Shown piece after piece: positions 1 to 5,363 of a DNA stretch of 17,677 nt (position 1 is its first letter; every line of letters begins with the position of its first letter). This DNA is from Pseudobowmanella zhangzhouensis. GTDB lineage: Bacteria > Pseudomonadota > Gammaproteobacteria > Enterobacterales > Alteromonadaceae. Location of the stretch: NCBI RefSeq assembly GCF_042662685.1, contig NZ_JBHSYO010000013.1, positions 1 to 17,677 on the forward strand, read 5' to 3'. Made by a program: the position numbers and the translations under genes. The notes under the pieces were generated by a model. It searched no databases. It saw only the letters and a program-made list of their open reading frames with translations, and had not been told where the DNA came from.

Positions 1-8
1 AAATAAGA

Positions 9-33
9 AAGGTCGCTTAGGCGGCCTTTTTTA
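9..33 (+). terminator. Intrinsic terminator of an upstream gene outside the window
   Basis: An 8-bp stem (AAGGTCGC, loop TTAG, GCGGCCTT, with one G-U pair) runs into a T-rich tract at 27-33. This is the shape of a rho-independent terminator for plus-strand transcription. The gene or RNA it ends lies left of the window and cannot be identified. Confidence 0.8.
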
Positions 34-383
34 TTGTCTGCAGAAAACCGCACCTATTGTATGGCCCCAAGCGGATTGATATCCGTGCCAAAAGTTTCGG
101 GAAAACTTTTGAACGTTGGAGCGCAGCGACGGCGGCCCCGCAGGGGCGAGTATCAGGATGATACGAGTACAAACAAGACTCACCGCGCATTGGTAACTAA
201 CGTTCGCACCCCAACGGCTGGCCCGAAGGGCGGCAGTTTTTTGCTCCTGCAAAAACTGCATTCATTACATCCCTGTAACTTAGGGCAGGATAGCCGGAGT
301 AACGTGGCCGTAAAGGCTGTTTATTGCTCCACTTCTCGCGCATCCAGCTGCGTTTTACCTTCTCCATCTTTATGCATGCATAC
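34..383. other. Hairpin-rich non-coding stretch
   Basis: This stretch lies between two plus-strand terminators and holds no convincing gene. It contains a run of short inverted repeats: 72-76/81-85; 89-97/103-111 (9 bp, loop CGGGA); 135-139/143-147 (loop GCA); 150-155/159-164 (loop GGA); 221-224/228-231 (loop GAA); 233-244/249-259 (about 11 bp with one bulged T, loop TCCT); and 265-269/274-278 (loop TCCC). Two open frames cross it (34-480 plus, 31-261 minus), but their predicted peptides look like translated repeats. It may be a repeat family or a structured transcript. From memory, similar stretches occur between genes in Alteromonadales, often near rRNA operons, but I cannot confirm this here. 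Confidence 0.6.
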
Positions 384-402
384 GACCCGTTGGGTCTTTT
401 TT
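384..402 (+). terminator. Intrinsic terminator closing the hairpin-rich stretch
   Basis: A 5-bp GC-rich stem (GACCC, loop GTT, GGGTC) is followed directly by six T residues. It works only for plus-strand transcription, since the other strand has no T tract after the stem. It suggests that something in 34-383 is transcribed rightwards, or that it insulates the genes that follow. Confidence 0.75.
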
Positions 403-418
403 GCCTTACAGTTTTCTA

Positions 419-447
419 TTGAGGTTGCCAAATTTTCTTTATATAGC
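419..447 (+). promoter_or_regulatory. Possible sigma-70 promoter for the 539/897 gene pair
   Basis: TTGAGG at 419-424 and TATAGC at 442-447 are separated by 17 bases; each matches the consensus at four of six positions. It lies just after the terminator at 384-402 and about 90 bases before the first gene start. AT-rich DNA gives such matches by chance, so this is tentative. Confidence 0.3.
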
Positions 448-538
448 AATGTGATAGCTAGTTTGGTATTAATTGTGTAAGTATGAAAACGAGCCAATTG
501 CTCGCTATTAAATCGTTATATTTACTGGAATAAGCAAA

Positions 539-925
539 GTGCTAGCTAAAATGTATCGAGTTTTTTATGCATTAGCCTTCGGTTATATCGCATTAGAGAG
601 ATTAATAGTCTCGTTAAATTTTGGATTTCCAATCAACTATTGTGTGCAGGCGGGGTTAGCTATAGCGGTATTCGTTGGTTATGTTATTTATTGCGTAAAG
701 CAGACGAGTTGGCTTTTGAATGGGGTGATTTTAGTTTATTTGTTCTTTTCATTTTTGTTTGTATTTCAAATATACAAAGAGCCTCTTGTCTCGCATCACG
801 AATACTTGGTGGCATTTACATTAACGTCCGTCGTAGGGTTTCCTTTGCTTATTGAGAGATGGATGAATCATAAATATAGCAAGTCAAGCAATAAGGATGC
901 GCAAAAAACATGCTCCTATTCTTGA
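539..925 (+). CDS. Unrecognised four-helix membrane protein (128 aa)
   Basis: I do not recognise this protein. It is small and very hydrophobic, with four likely membrane segments at about residues 8-26, 33-53, 58-79 and 87-108, and a short polar, lysine-rich C-terminal tail. It would sit in the inner membrane. No catalytic motif is visible. The start is a GTG with GGAA at 527-530 as a plausible ribosome binding site; an ATG at 551 is an alternative that would remove four residues. Its last 29 bases overlap the next gene in another frame, which suggests the two are translated together. GC content at 541-660 is 45 of 120 bases, well below the housekeeping genes to the right, consistent with acquisition. 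It could be the membrane half of an immunity, toxin or defence pair, but nothing shows this directly. Reality of the gene is likely; function is unknown. Confidence 0.6.
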   Translation: MLAKMYRVFYALAFGYIALERLIVSLNFGFPINYCVQAGLAIAVFVGYVIYCVKQTSWLLNGVILVYLFFSFLFVFQIYKEPLVSHHEYLVAFTLTSVVGFPLLIERWMNHKYSKSSNKDAQKTCSYS

Positions 926-1325
926 AGCGTTAAAGGAGAAAACTCAAATTAGCCGAACTCATAAAGGGTGGAAAAAGTTTCCTGACAGATGGCAAGCCTT
1001 CGCAGCGACGTTCTATGTGAACTTAAGCAATGAAAAAAAGGTGCAGCTTTCAATAAATGTAAACCCGGAAAATCCATTGTGTTCGCTATATATGTTTGAA
1101 GTAACGAATACAGAATTCGTTGAATTTATTGAAGCCTTGTATAAGGGAAAAGACGGTGTTTTGTTGAAGCAAGCCGGCGCAATAGTAACACGCACCCTAA
1201 AAGTAACAGGGAAGTGTAGCTTTAACGCATATAGTGCAATTGGTTTTTTGCCGGTTGGGTTTGCATCACTAACGGCATCTTTAACTACCTGTAAGGAGTT
1301 ATATGAGGAATATTGCAGCAAGTAA
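897..1325 (+). CDS. Unrecognised soluble protein overlapping the membrane gene (142 aa)
   Basis: I do not recognise this protein. It begins with a basic stretch (MRKKHAP, then further Lys/Arg to about residue 27), continues as a mixed alpha/beta-looking soluble sequence, and has a moderately hydrophobic region near residues 115-128 that may be a buried helix or a single membrane segment. Three cysteines lie towards the C-terminal half (two near the end: TTCKELYEEYC). The ATG at 897 is the only good start; AAGG directly abuts it, which is too close for an ideal ribosome binding site, so translation may depend on coupling to the gene at 539. The frames are offset by one base, and a six-A run (903-908) lies in the overlap, so a fused gene broken by one base is an alternative reading. 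AT-rich like its partner (23 of 60 GC at 901-960). Confidence 0.6.
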   Translation: MRKKHAPILEALKEKTQISRTHKGWKKFPDRWQAFAATFYVNLSNEKKVQLSINVNPENPLCSLYMFEVTNTEFVEFIEALYKGKDGVLLKQAGAIVTRTLKVTGKCSFNAYSAIGFLPVGFASLTASLTTCKELYEEYCSK

Positions 1326-1350
1326 CACAACCAAGCGCATTAACACTCGT

Positions 1351-1366
1351 TACCCTTCCAAGGGTA
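1351..1366. other. Short inverted repeat after the 897 gene
   Basis: A perfect 6-bp inverted repeat (TACCCT, loop TCCA, AGGGTA) lies in the 94-base gap between the plus-strand gene ending at 1325 and the minus-strand gene ending at 1420. Neither strand has a T tract after it, so it is not a standard terminator. It could still be a weak bidirectional stop between convergent genes. Confidence 0.35.
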
Positions 1367-1419
1367 TTACAACAATTCACCACCGCATTATGCGTCAGCA
1401 CCTTGCCTATTAGCCTCTA

Positions 1420-1812
1420 CTAATCCTTATGTTTCTCAATCACTAAATCAGCGCGGGTCTTAAGTTTGTCTTTGTGCCGGATTTGGTGAAACGGATCCAG
1501 CTCAGGGCTCGCGTAAACCGGCGGGGCTTTGGCAACTTGCTTTAGCTCTGCCTGCTTCTGACGCTTACGGTAGTCACTGCGAATACCCAATACTAGCCAT
1601 GCCAATGCCAGCAGATAGACGACCCATTTCACTACAAACGACAAACCTACATAATCGTTGTGCTGCTGACTCTGTGCGTAAGCCAGATAGTCGCTGTGGA
1701 TCAGGCCGATCACAATAATCGCCACGATGGTCAGCAGTGCTTGCACAATCGTGCGTTTGTAATAGCGCCATACCAAATGGGCAAAGGTAATCCGCACCAG
1801 GGGTTTGAGCAT
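1420..1812 (-). CDS. Small two-helix membrane protein of unknown function (130 aa)
   Basis: I do not recognise a named family. There is a basic N-terminal segment (residues 1-20, rich in Arg/Lys/Tyr), two likely membrane helices at about 22-38 and 57-77 joined by a polar Gln/Asn/Tyr loop, then a charged cytoplasmic tail of about 50 residues with many Lys and Asp. The ATG lies three bases after the stop codon of the gene at 1816-2028, and its likely ribosome binding site (GGTGGA) falls inside the end of that gene. The two are therefore probably one transcript with coupled translation. GC content resembles the rest of the chromosome rather than the AT-rich pair at 539-1325, so it is probably resident. 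It converges on that pair. Confidence 0.65.
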   Translation of the reverse strand: MLKPLVRITFAHLVWRYYKRTIVQALLTIVAIIVIGLIHSDYLAYAQSQQHNDYVGLSFVVKWVVYLLALAWLVLGIRSDYRKRQKQAELKQVAKAPPVYASPELDPFHQIRHKDKLKTRADLVIEKHKD

Positions 1813-1815
1813 GAA

Positions 1816-2028
1816 TTAAATCCACCATCCAAGGCCAAGTAACGCCGCGACAGCAAGCAGGCCCTTTTCCTTGTAATTGTTTTTAATGTTGTCTTCTTCC
1901 TCACGCACAATGACCTCAAGTTCATCGGCTGAAAAACTCTCGGGTGTGCGCCCGGCGAGAATGATCCGAGTATGAGCGCGACTAATCGCTTTTTCACGAA
2001 TGGCGCGTTTGAATTTATCTGGCAGCAT
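1816..2028 (-). CDS. Small conserved-looking protein with a C-terminal membrane anchor (70 aa)
   Basis: The protein starts MLPDKFKRAIREKAI. It is highly charged for most of its length, with an acidic helix near residues 35-45 (several consecutive Glu), and ends in a short hydrophobic segment (GLLAVAALLGLGWW) that would anchor it in the membrane. The frame stays open to an ATG at 2175, but I chose 2028: the longer version would run through the tRNA-Trp promoter at 2134-2161, and the extra 49 residues look less like protein than the rest. The ribosome binding site for 2028 is weak (TGGG about ten bases upstream). It is the first gene of a minus-strand pair with 1420-1812. I believe similar short proteins sit beside secE in related bacteria, but cannot verify it. 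Function unknown. Confidence 0.6.
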   Translation of the reverse strand: MLPDKFKRAIREKAISRAHTRIILAGRTPESFSADELEVIVREEEDNIKNNYKEKGLLAVAALLGLGWWI

Positions 2029-2133
2029 GAATAACCCAGTAGAAAACTGATAGTCAGGATATAAGGCCAGTTTAGTGTGAAGCAAGCCCCCAAACGTAAC
2101 AGCCTGTGTGTATTTTGTGTTCAAAGTTTGTGC

Positions 2134-2170
2134 TTGTAACCTTACCGATGGCAGGTATAATACGCGTCCC
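2134..2170 (+). promoter_or_regulatory. Promoter of tRNA-Trp-secE-nusG with GC-rich discriminator
   Basis: TTGTAA at 2134-2139 and a perfect TATAAT at 2156-2161 are separated by 16 bases, followed by ACGCGTCCC at 2162-2170. A GC-rich discriminator is typical of stable-RNA promoters under stringent (ppGpp) control. It would give a transcript with a leader of about 90 bases before the tRNA, including a hairpin at 2204-2208/2217-2221 (ACACC/GGTGT). It fires away from the minus-strand gene starting at 2028. Confidence 0.75.
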
Positions 2171-2259
2171 TTCATAAGTTAAACTTTCCCATTCTCCGCC
2201 CAGACACCTCAAAAGCGGTGTATGTGTTGGGTGGCTTAGGTGCTTATGAAACGAGTTTT

Positions 2260-2336
2260 AGGGGTGTAGTTCCAATTGGTAGAACAGCGGTCTCCAAAAC
2301 CGATGGTTGGGGGTTCGAGTCCCTCCACCCCTGCCA
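2260..2336 (+). tRNA. tRNA-Trp (anticodon CCA)
   Basis: A full cloverleaf is visible. The acceptor stem pairs AGGGGTG (2260-2266) with CACCCCT (2326-2332), discriminator G is at 2333, and CCA is encoded at 2334-2336. The D arm is GTTC/GAAC. The anticodon loop CTCCAAA at 2292-2298 has CCA at 2294-2296. The T arm contains GGTTCGAGTCC. The outermost anticodon-stem pair (positions 27-43) is G opposite A rather than Watson-Crick. The gene lies 37 bases before secE and probably shares its transcript, as in E. coli and many other gammaproteobacteria. Confidence 0.97.
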
Positions 2337-2373
2337 ATTTTCTTGGCTGTTATGGATTGTGTAAGGTTGTAAC

Positions 2374-2751
2374 ATGAGTGTGAATACAGACAATACCCGC
2401 TCACCACTGGATTTGGTGAAGTGGCTTATCGCGGTAGCCCTGGTCGCAGCCGCAGTTGGTGGCAATTTATATTATTCCGAATTCTCAGTTCTGGAGCGCG
2501 CAGTAGCCGTTGTTGCCCTGATCATTGCAGCCTTATTCGTGGCAGCAAATACCAATAAAGGTAAAACTTTCCGTGAATTCGCGAAAGAAGCCCGTATTGA
2601 AGTGCGCAAAGTGGTGTGGCCAACTAAACAAGAAACCACTCACACAACCCTGATTATTTTCGCTGCGGTACTGATTATGTCTCTGATCCTGTGGGGTCTG
2701 GACGGTATTATCGTGCGATTTGTTAACTTAATTACCAGCTTGGGACTGTAA
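2374..2751 (+). CDS. secE: Preprotein translocase subunit SecE
   Basis: This is the essential small subunit that clamps SecY in the SecYEG inner-membrane channel. At 125 aa it matches the three-helix gammaproteobacterial form (E. coli 127 aa). Membrane segments are at about 13-33, 41-58 and 92-110; between the second and third is the conserved amphipathic region and hinge with EVRKVVWPTKQET at about 76-88, the family signature. The ATG has AAGG at 2363-2366, seven bases upstream. It follows tRNA-Trp by 37 bases and is separated from nusG by only two bases, so the two are co-transcribed and probably translationally coupled. Confidence 0.97.
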   Translation: MSVNTDNTRSPLDLVKWLIAVALVAAAVGGNLYYSEFSVLERAVAVVALIIAALFVAANTNKGKTFREFAKEARIEVRKVVWPTKQETTHTTLIIFAAVLIMSLILWGLDGIIVRFVNLITSLGL

Positions 2752-2753
2752 AC

Positions 2754-3290
2754 ATGGCAAAAAAACGTTGGTATGTTGTTCAGGCGTTTTCTGGCTACGA
2801 AATGCGTGTACAGAAAACTCTGCTGGAATACATCAAAATGCACGGCATGGAAGACTACTTTGGTCAAATCCTGGTGCCATCTGAAGAAGTTGTTGAAATG
2901 CGCGCTGGCCAAAAGCGTAAGAGCGAACGCAAATTCTTCCCTGGTTATGTGCTGGTAGAAATGGAAATGAACGAGGAAAGCTGGCACTTAGTGAAAAGCG
3001 TTCCACGTGTTCTGGGCTTTATCGGTGGTACTGCCGAGCGTCCTGCACCTATTTCGCAAAAAGAAGCAGACGCCATTATGAACCGTCTGCAGGAAAGCAC
3101 GGATAAGCCGAAGCCGAAAACTCTGTTTGAAGTGGGTGAAGTGGTACGCGTTAACGACGGACCATTTGCTGACTTTAACGGTGTGGTTGAAGAAGTGGAT
3201 TACGAGAAGAGTCGCCTGAAAGTATCCGTACTGATCTTCGGCCGTTCTACTCCGGTTGATCTGGAATTCGGACAGGTTGAGAAGGCTTAA
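2754..3290 (+). CDS. nusG: Transcription termination/antitermination factor NusG
   Basis: NusG binds the RNA polymerase clamp, raises processivity, and links polymerase to Rho or, through S10, to the leading ribosome. At 178 aa it is close to the E. coli protein (181 aa). The N-terminal NGN domain starts KKRWYVVQAFSGYE and runs to about residue 115; a linker follows, then a C-terminal KOW domain at about 128-178 with VNDGPFADFNGVV. The NGN motif FFPGYVLVEM is present. The gene follows secE after two bases. No terminator is visible after it, so some transcription may continue into rplK, which also has its own promoter at 3332. Confidence 0.97.
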   Translation: MAKKRWYVVQAFSGYEMRVQKTLLEYIKMHGMEDYFGQILVPSEEVVEMRAGQKRKSERKFFPGYVLVEMEMNEESWHLVKSVPRVLGFIGGTAERPAPISQKEADAIMNRLQESTDKPKPKTLFEVGEVVRVNDGPFADFNGVVEEVDYEKSRLKVSVLIFGRSTPVDLEFGQVEKA

Positions 3291-3331
3291 GCGCGGATAA
3301 GCAAAAACCGCAAAAAAGTCAAATTGACCCG

Positions 3332-3368
3332 TTGAAAGTTGGGCGTGATTAAAATATAATCTGCGCCC
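3332..3368 (+). promoter_or_regulatory. Strong promoter of the rplK operon
   Basis: TTGAAA at 3332-3337 and a perfect TATAAT at 3355-3360 are separated by exactly 17 bases, followed by the GC-rich discriminator CTGCGCCC. This is the expected shape of a growth-rate-controlled ribosomal protein promoter. It gives a leader of about 80 bases before rplK. Confidence 0.85.
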
Positions 3369-3380
3369 TTTTTACGTATA

Positions 3381-3429
3381 GGGAAGCCGTTTGAGTAAGC
3401 ATCCTCAATGCTTACAAGGCGCTAAACCC
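3381..3429 (+). promoter_or_regulatory. Candidate L1 operator in the rplK leader
   Basis: The leader can fold into an interrupted hairpin: GGG 3381-3383 with CCC 3427-3429, GCC 3386-3388 with GGC 3418-3420, then an asymmetric internal loop (GTTTGA against AA), then a perfect 7-bp stem GTAAGCA 3395-3401 with TGCTTAC 3409-3415. In E. coli, L1 represses rplK-rplA by binding a hairpin with an asymmetric loop in this position that mimics its 23S rRNA site. The match in place and shape is inference; binding was not shown. Confidence 0.55.
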
Positions 3430-3447
3430 AATTTCTGAGGAAGTCTC

Positions 3448-3876
3448 ATGGCTAAGAAAATCAAAGGCCTTGTAAAGCTGCAAGTTGCAGCTGGTATGGC
3501 CAACCCTAGTCCACCAGTTGGTCCAGCTCTGGGTCAGCAAGGTGTAAACATCATGGAATTCTGTAAAGCGTTCAACGCCAAAACAGAAAGCCTGGAAAAA
3601 GGCGCTCCGGTACCAGTAGTTATTACTGTATACGAAGACCGCTCTTTCACCTTCGAAACCAAAACTCCACCGGCTTCTTACCTGCTGAAAAAAGCGGCAG
3701 GCATCAAGAGCGGTTCTAGCCGTCCAAATACCGACAAAGTTGGTAAAGTAACACGTGCTCAACTGGAAGAAATCGCGAAAACTAAAGACGCGGATCTGAC
3801 AGCTGGCGATTTGGATGCAGCAGTACGTACTATCGCAGGTTCTGCGCGTAGTATGGGTCTGGTAGTAGAGGGCTAA
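3448..3876 (+). CDS. rplK: 50S ribosomal protein L11
   Basis: L11 binds the GTPase-associated region of 23S rRNA at the stalk base, where it contacts elongation factors and is needed for RelA activation by uncharged tRNA. The 142-aa length equals that of E. coli. The N-terminal domain carries KLQVAAGMANPSPPVGPALGQ with the proline-rich helix 1; the C-terminal rRNA-binding domain carries GSARSMGL near the end. GAGGAAG just upstream is a strong ribosome binding site. It is the first gene of the operon and is separated from rplA by four bases, which fits translational coupling and joint control by L1. Confidence 0.98.
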   Translation: MAKKIKGLVKLQVAAGMANPSPPVGPALGQQGVNIMEFCKAFNAKTESLEKGAPVPVVITVYEDRSFTFETKTPPASYLLKKAAGIKSGSSRPNTDKVGKVTRAQLEEIAKTKDADLTAGDLDAAVRTIAGSARSMGLVVEG

Positions 3877-3880
3877 GCAC

Positions 3881-4576
3881 ATGGCAAAATTAACTAAACG
3901 CATGCGCGTAATCCGTGATCGCGTAGATTCTTCCAAAGAATACGGCATCACTGAAGCTGTTGCTCTGCTGAAAGAACTGGCCACTGCTAAGTTCGCAGAA
4001 AGCGTAGACGTAGCGATCAACCTGGGCGTTGACCCACGTAAATCTGACCAAAACGTTCGTGGCGCTACTGTACTGCCACACGGTACTGGTAAAGACGTTC
4101 GCGTTGCAGTATTCACTCAGGGTGCTGCTGCAGAAGCTGCTAAAGCTGCTGGTGCTGAAATCGTTGGTATGGAAGACCTGGCTGAGCAAGTGAAAAAAGG
4201 CGAAATGAACTTCGATGTAGTTATTGCTTCTCCGGATGCAATGCGCGTTGTTGGTACATTGGGTCAAATCCTTGGTCCACGTGGTCTGATGCCAAACCCT
4301 AAAACTGGTACTGTAACTCCAGACGTAGTAACTGCAGTTAAAAATGCCAAAGCGGGTCAGGTTCGTTACCGTAACGATAAGAACGGTATCATCCATGCTA
4401 GCATCGGTAAGATCGCGTTCGAAGAGAACCAAATTAAAGAGAACCTGGAAGCCCTGTTGGACGCGCTGAAAAAAGCCAAGCCTTCAACTTCTAAAGGTAC
4501 TTACATCAAGAAAGTTAGCCTGAGCACCACTATGGGTGCCGGCTTAGCAGTTGACCAAGCCAGCCTGGCTGGTTAA
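3881..4576 (+). CDS. rplA: 50S ribosomal protein L1
   Basis: L1 forms the mobile stalk next to the E site and helps release deacylated tRNA; it is also the translational repressor of its own operon. At 231 aa it is close to E. coli (234 aa). Family signatures are visible, including GPRGLMPNPKTGTVT in the second domain and the N-terminal KRMR and RKSDQNVRG segments. It begins four bases after rplK stops. A 225-base structured leader separates it from rplJ. Confidence 0.98.
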   Translation: MAKLTKRMRVIRDRVDSSKEYGITEAVALLKELATAKFAESVDVAINLGVDPRKSDQNVRGATVLPHGTGKDVRVAVFTQGAAAEAAKAAGAEIVGMEDLAEQVKKGEMNFDVVIASPDAMRVVGTLGQILGPRGLMPNPKTGTVTPDVVTAVKNAKAGQVRYRNDKNGIIHASIGKIAFEENQIKENLEALLDALKKAKPSTSKGTYIKKVSLSTTMGAGLAVDQASLAG

Positions 4577-4599
4577 TCACTGCGAAACGGTTATGGGTT

Positions 4600-4680
4600 G
4601 AGGCTTTCTAGGAAGCCTCCGTCCAAGACCGCAGGTGCTCTTCGCAAGAAGGGCTTAATCAACCAGCCTGCGCAGACGGT
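4600..4680 (+). promoter_or_regulatory. L10 leader (ribosomal protein L10 binding mRNA structure)
   Basis: This is the autoregulatory leader where L10, in complex with L7/L12, binds and blocks rplJ-rplL translation in E. coli and many bacteria. Visible parts: a 7-bp hairpin GAGGCTT/AAGCCTC at 4600-4606/4613-4619, then CCGTC 4619-4623 with GACGG 4675-4679, an asymmetric CAAGACC/GCA internal loop consistent with the kink-turn, and GCAGG 4631-4635 with CCTGC 4667-4671. The first hairpin shares base 4619 with the second helix, so they abut or compete. The conserved CCAAGACCG motif matches the family as I remember it. Confidence 0.85.
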
Positions 4681-4689
4681 GCAGACCCC

Positions 4690-4779
4690 AGAAGATCTCT
4701 TAGATTCTTCTTGGTTTCTCACCGTAAATCGCGCGTCAGGGCAACCTGACGATGTGTAGGAAACCAGACGAAAGTCTGG
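4690..4779 (+). promoter_or_regulatory. Three additional hairpins between the L10 site and rplJ
   Basis: Three hairpins follow the L10 site: AGAAGATCT/AGAT(T)CTTCT at 4690-4698/4702-4711 with one bulge; CGTCAGG/CCTGACG at 4734-4740/4745-4751 with a GCAA tetraloop; and CCAGAC/GTCTGG at 4764-4769/4774-4779 with a GAAA tetraloop. The last ends eight bases before the rplJ ribosome binding site (AGGAG, 4787-4791). They may organise the leader so that L10 binding reaches the rplJ start, but their individual roles are not known to me. Confidence 0.6.
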
Positions 4780-4801
4780 ATGAACCAGGAGTTAAAAGCC
4801 A

Positions 4802-5296
4802 ATGGCTATTAAGCTTGAAGACAAAAAAGCAATTGTTGCTGAAGTCAACGAAGCTGCCAAAGTTGCTTTATCTGCGGTAGTTGCAGACGCTCGTGGTGTT
4901 ACTGTAGAGAAAATCACTGGCCTGCGTAAGCAAGCTCGTGATGCTGGCGTATGGATGAAAGTTGTCCGTAACACGCTGGCACGTCGTGCAGTAGATGGCA
5001 CCAGTTTCGAGTGTTTGAAAGACACTTTCGTAGGCCCGACAGTTATCGCGTTCTCTAACGAGCACCCAGGCGCCGCTGCCCGTTTGTTCAAAGACTTCGC
5101 TAAAGATAACGCTAAGTTCGAGCTGAAAGGTGCGGCTTTCGAAGGCAACACAGTAGATTTCGAAGTACTGGCATCACTGCCAACTTACGACGAAGCTATT
5201 GCACGCTTGATGAGCACTATGAAAGAAGCAGCAGCCGGCAAACTTGTTCGCACGATTGCCGCGGTTCGCGACCAGAAACAAGAGCAAGCCGCGTAA
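4802..5296 (+). CDS. rplJ: 50S ribosomal protein L10
   Basis: L10 anchors the L7/L12 dimers to the ribosome and, as the L10-L12 complex, represses its own mRNA. At 164 aa it is near the E. coli length (165). The N-terminal rRNA-binding domain covers about residues 1-135 (VNEAAKVALSAVVADARGV and VVRNTLARRA are typical); the C-terminal helix from about 140 onwards that holds the L12 dimers ends in a basic/glutamine-rich tail. AGGAG at 4787-4791 is the ribosome binding site. rplL follows after 67 bases. Confidence 0.97.
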   Translation: MAIKLEDKKAIVAEVNEAAKVALSAVVADARGVTVEKITGLRKQARDAGVWMKVVRNTLARRAVDGTSFECLKDTFVGPTVIAFSNEHPGAAARLFKDFAKDNAKFELKGAAFEGNTVDFEVLASLPTYDEAIARLMSTMKEAAAGKLVRTIAAVRDQKQEQAA

Positions 5297-5363
5297 TTTA
5301 CGCCTGGCTTGGATTTAACAGTTTAATCGGGACAATGTCCCTTAATTATTAGGAATCTGAGAA

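Noticed and set aside
31..261. 76-residue open frame on the minus strand in the same stretch
   Set aside because: It overlaps the same hairpins, has no recognisable protein features, and appears to be a by-product of the repeats.
34..480. 148-residue open frame on the plus strand across the hairpin-rich stretch
   Set aside because: The predicted peptide is arginine/serine/proline-rich with no family signature, and the DNA is full of inverted repeats. The frame also crosses the terminator at 384-402.
640..855. 71-residue open frame inside the 539-925 gene
   Set aside because: It lies wholly within a longer, better membrane-protein frame and has no ribosome binding site of its own.
1326..1380. 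Integron attC-like site after the 897-1325 gene
   Set aside because: The gap contains AACACAACC and GTTA-like strings, but no pair of complementary core sites flanking a large imperfect palindrome, so a gene-cassette origin is not supported.
2260..2336. tRNA-Trp as a degenerate or pseudo-tRNA because of the 27-43 G/A mismatch
   Set aside because: All other stems, the anticodon loop and the encoded CCA are intact, and a mismatch at the end of the anticodon stem is tolerated in working tRNAs.
3324..3360. Promoter using TTGACC at 3324 as the -35
   Set aside because: Spacing to the -10 would be 25 bases. TTGAAA at 3332 gives the ideal 17.
3412..4116. 234-residue minus-strand frame opposite rplK/rplA
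   Set aside because: It is a shadow of strongly biased codons in two certain ribosomal protein genes and shows no family features.
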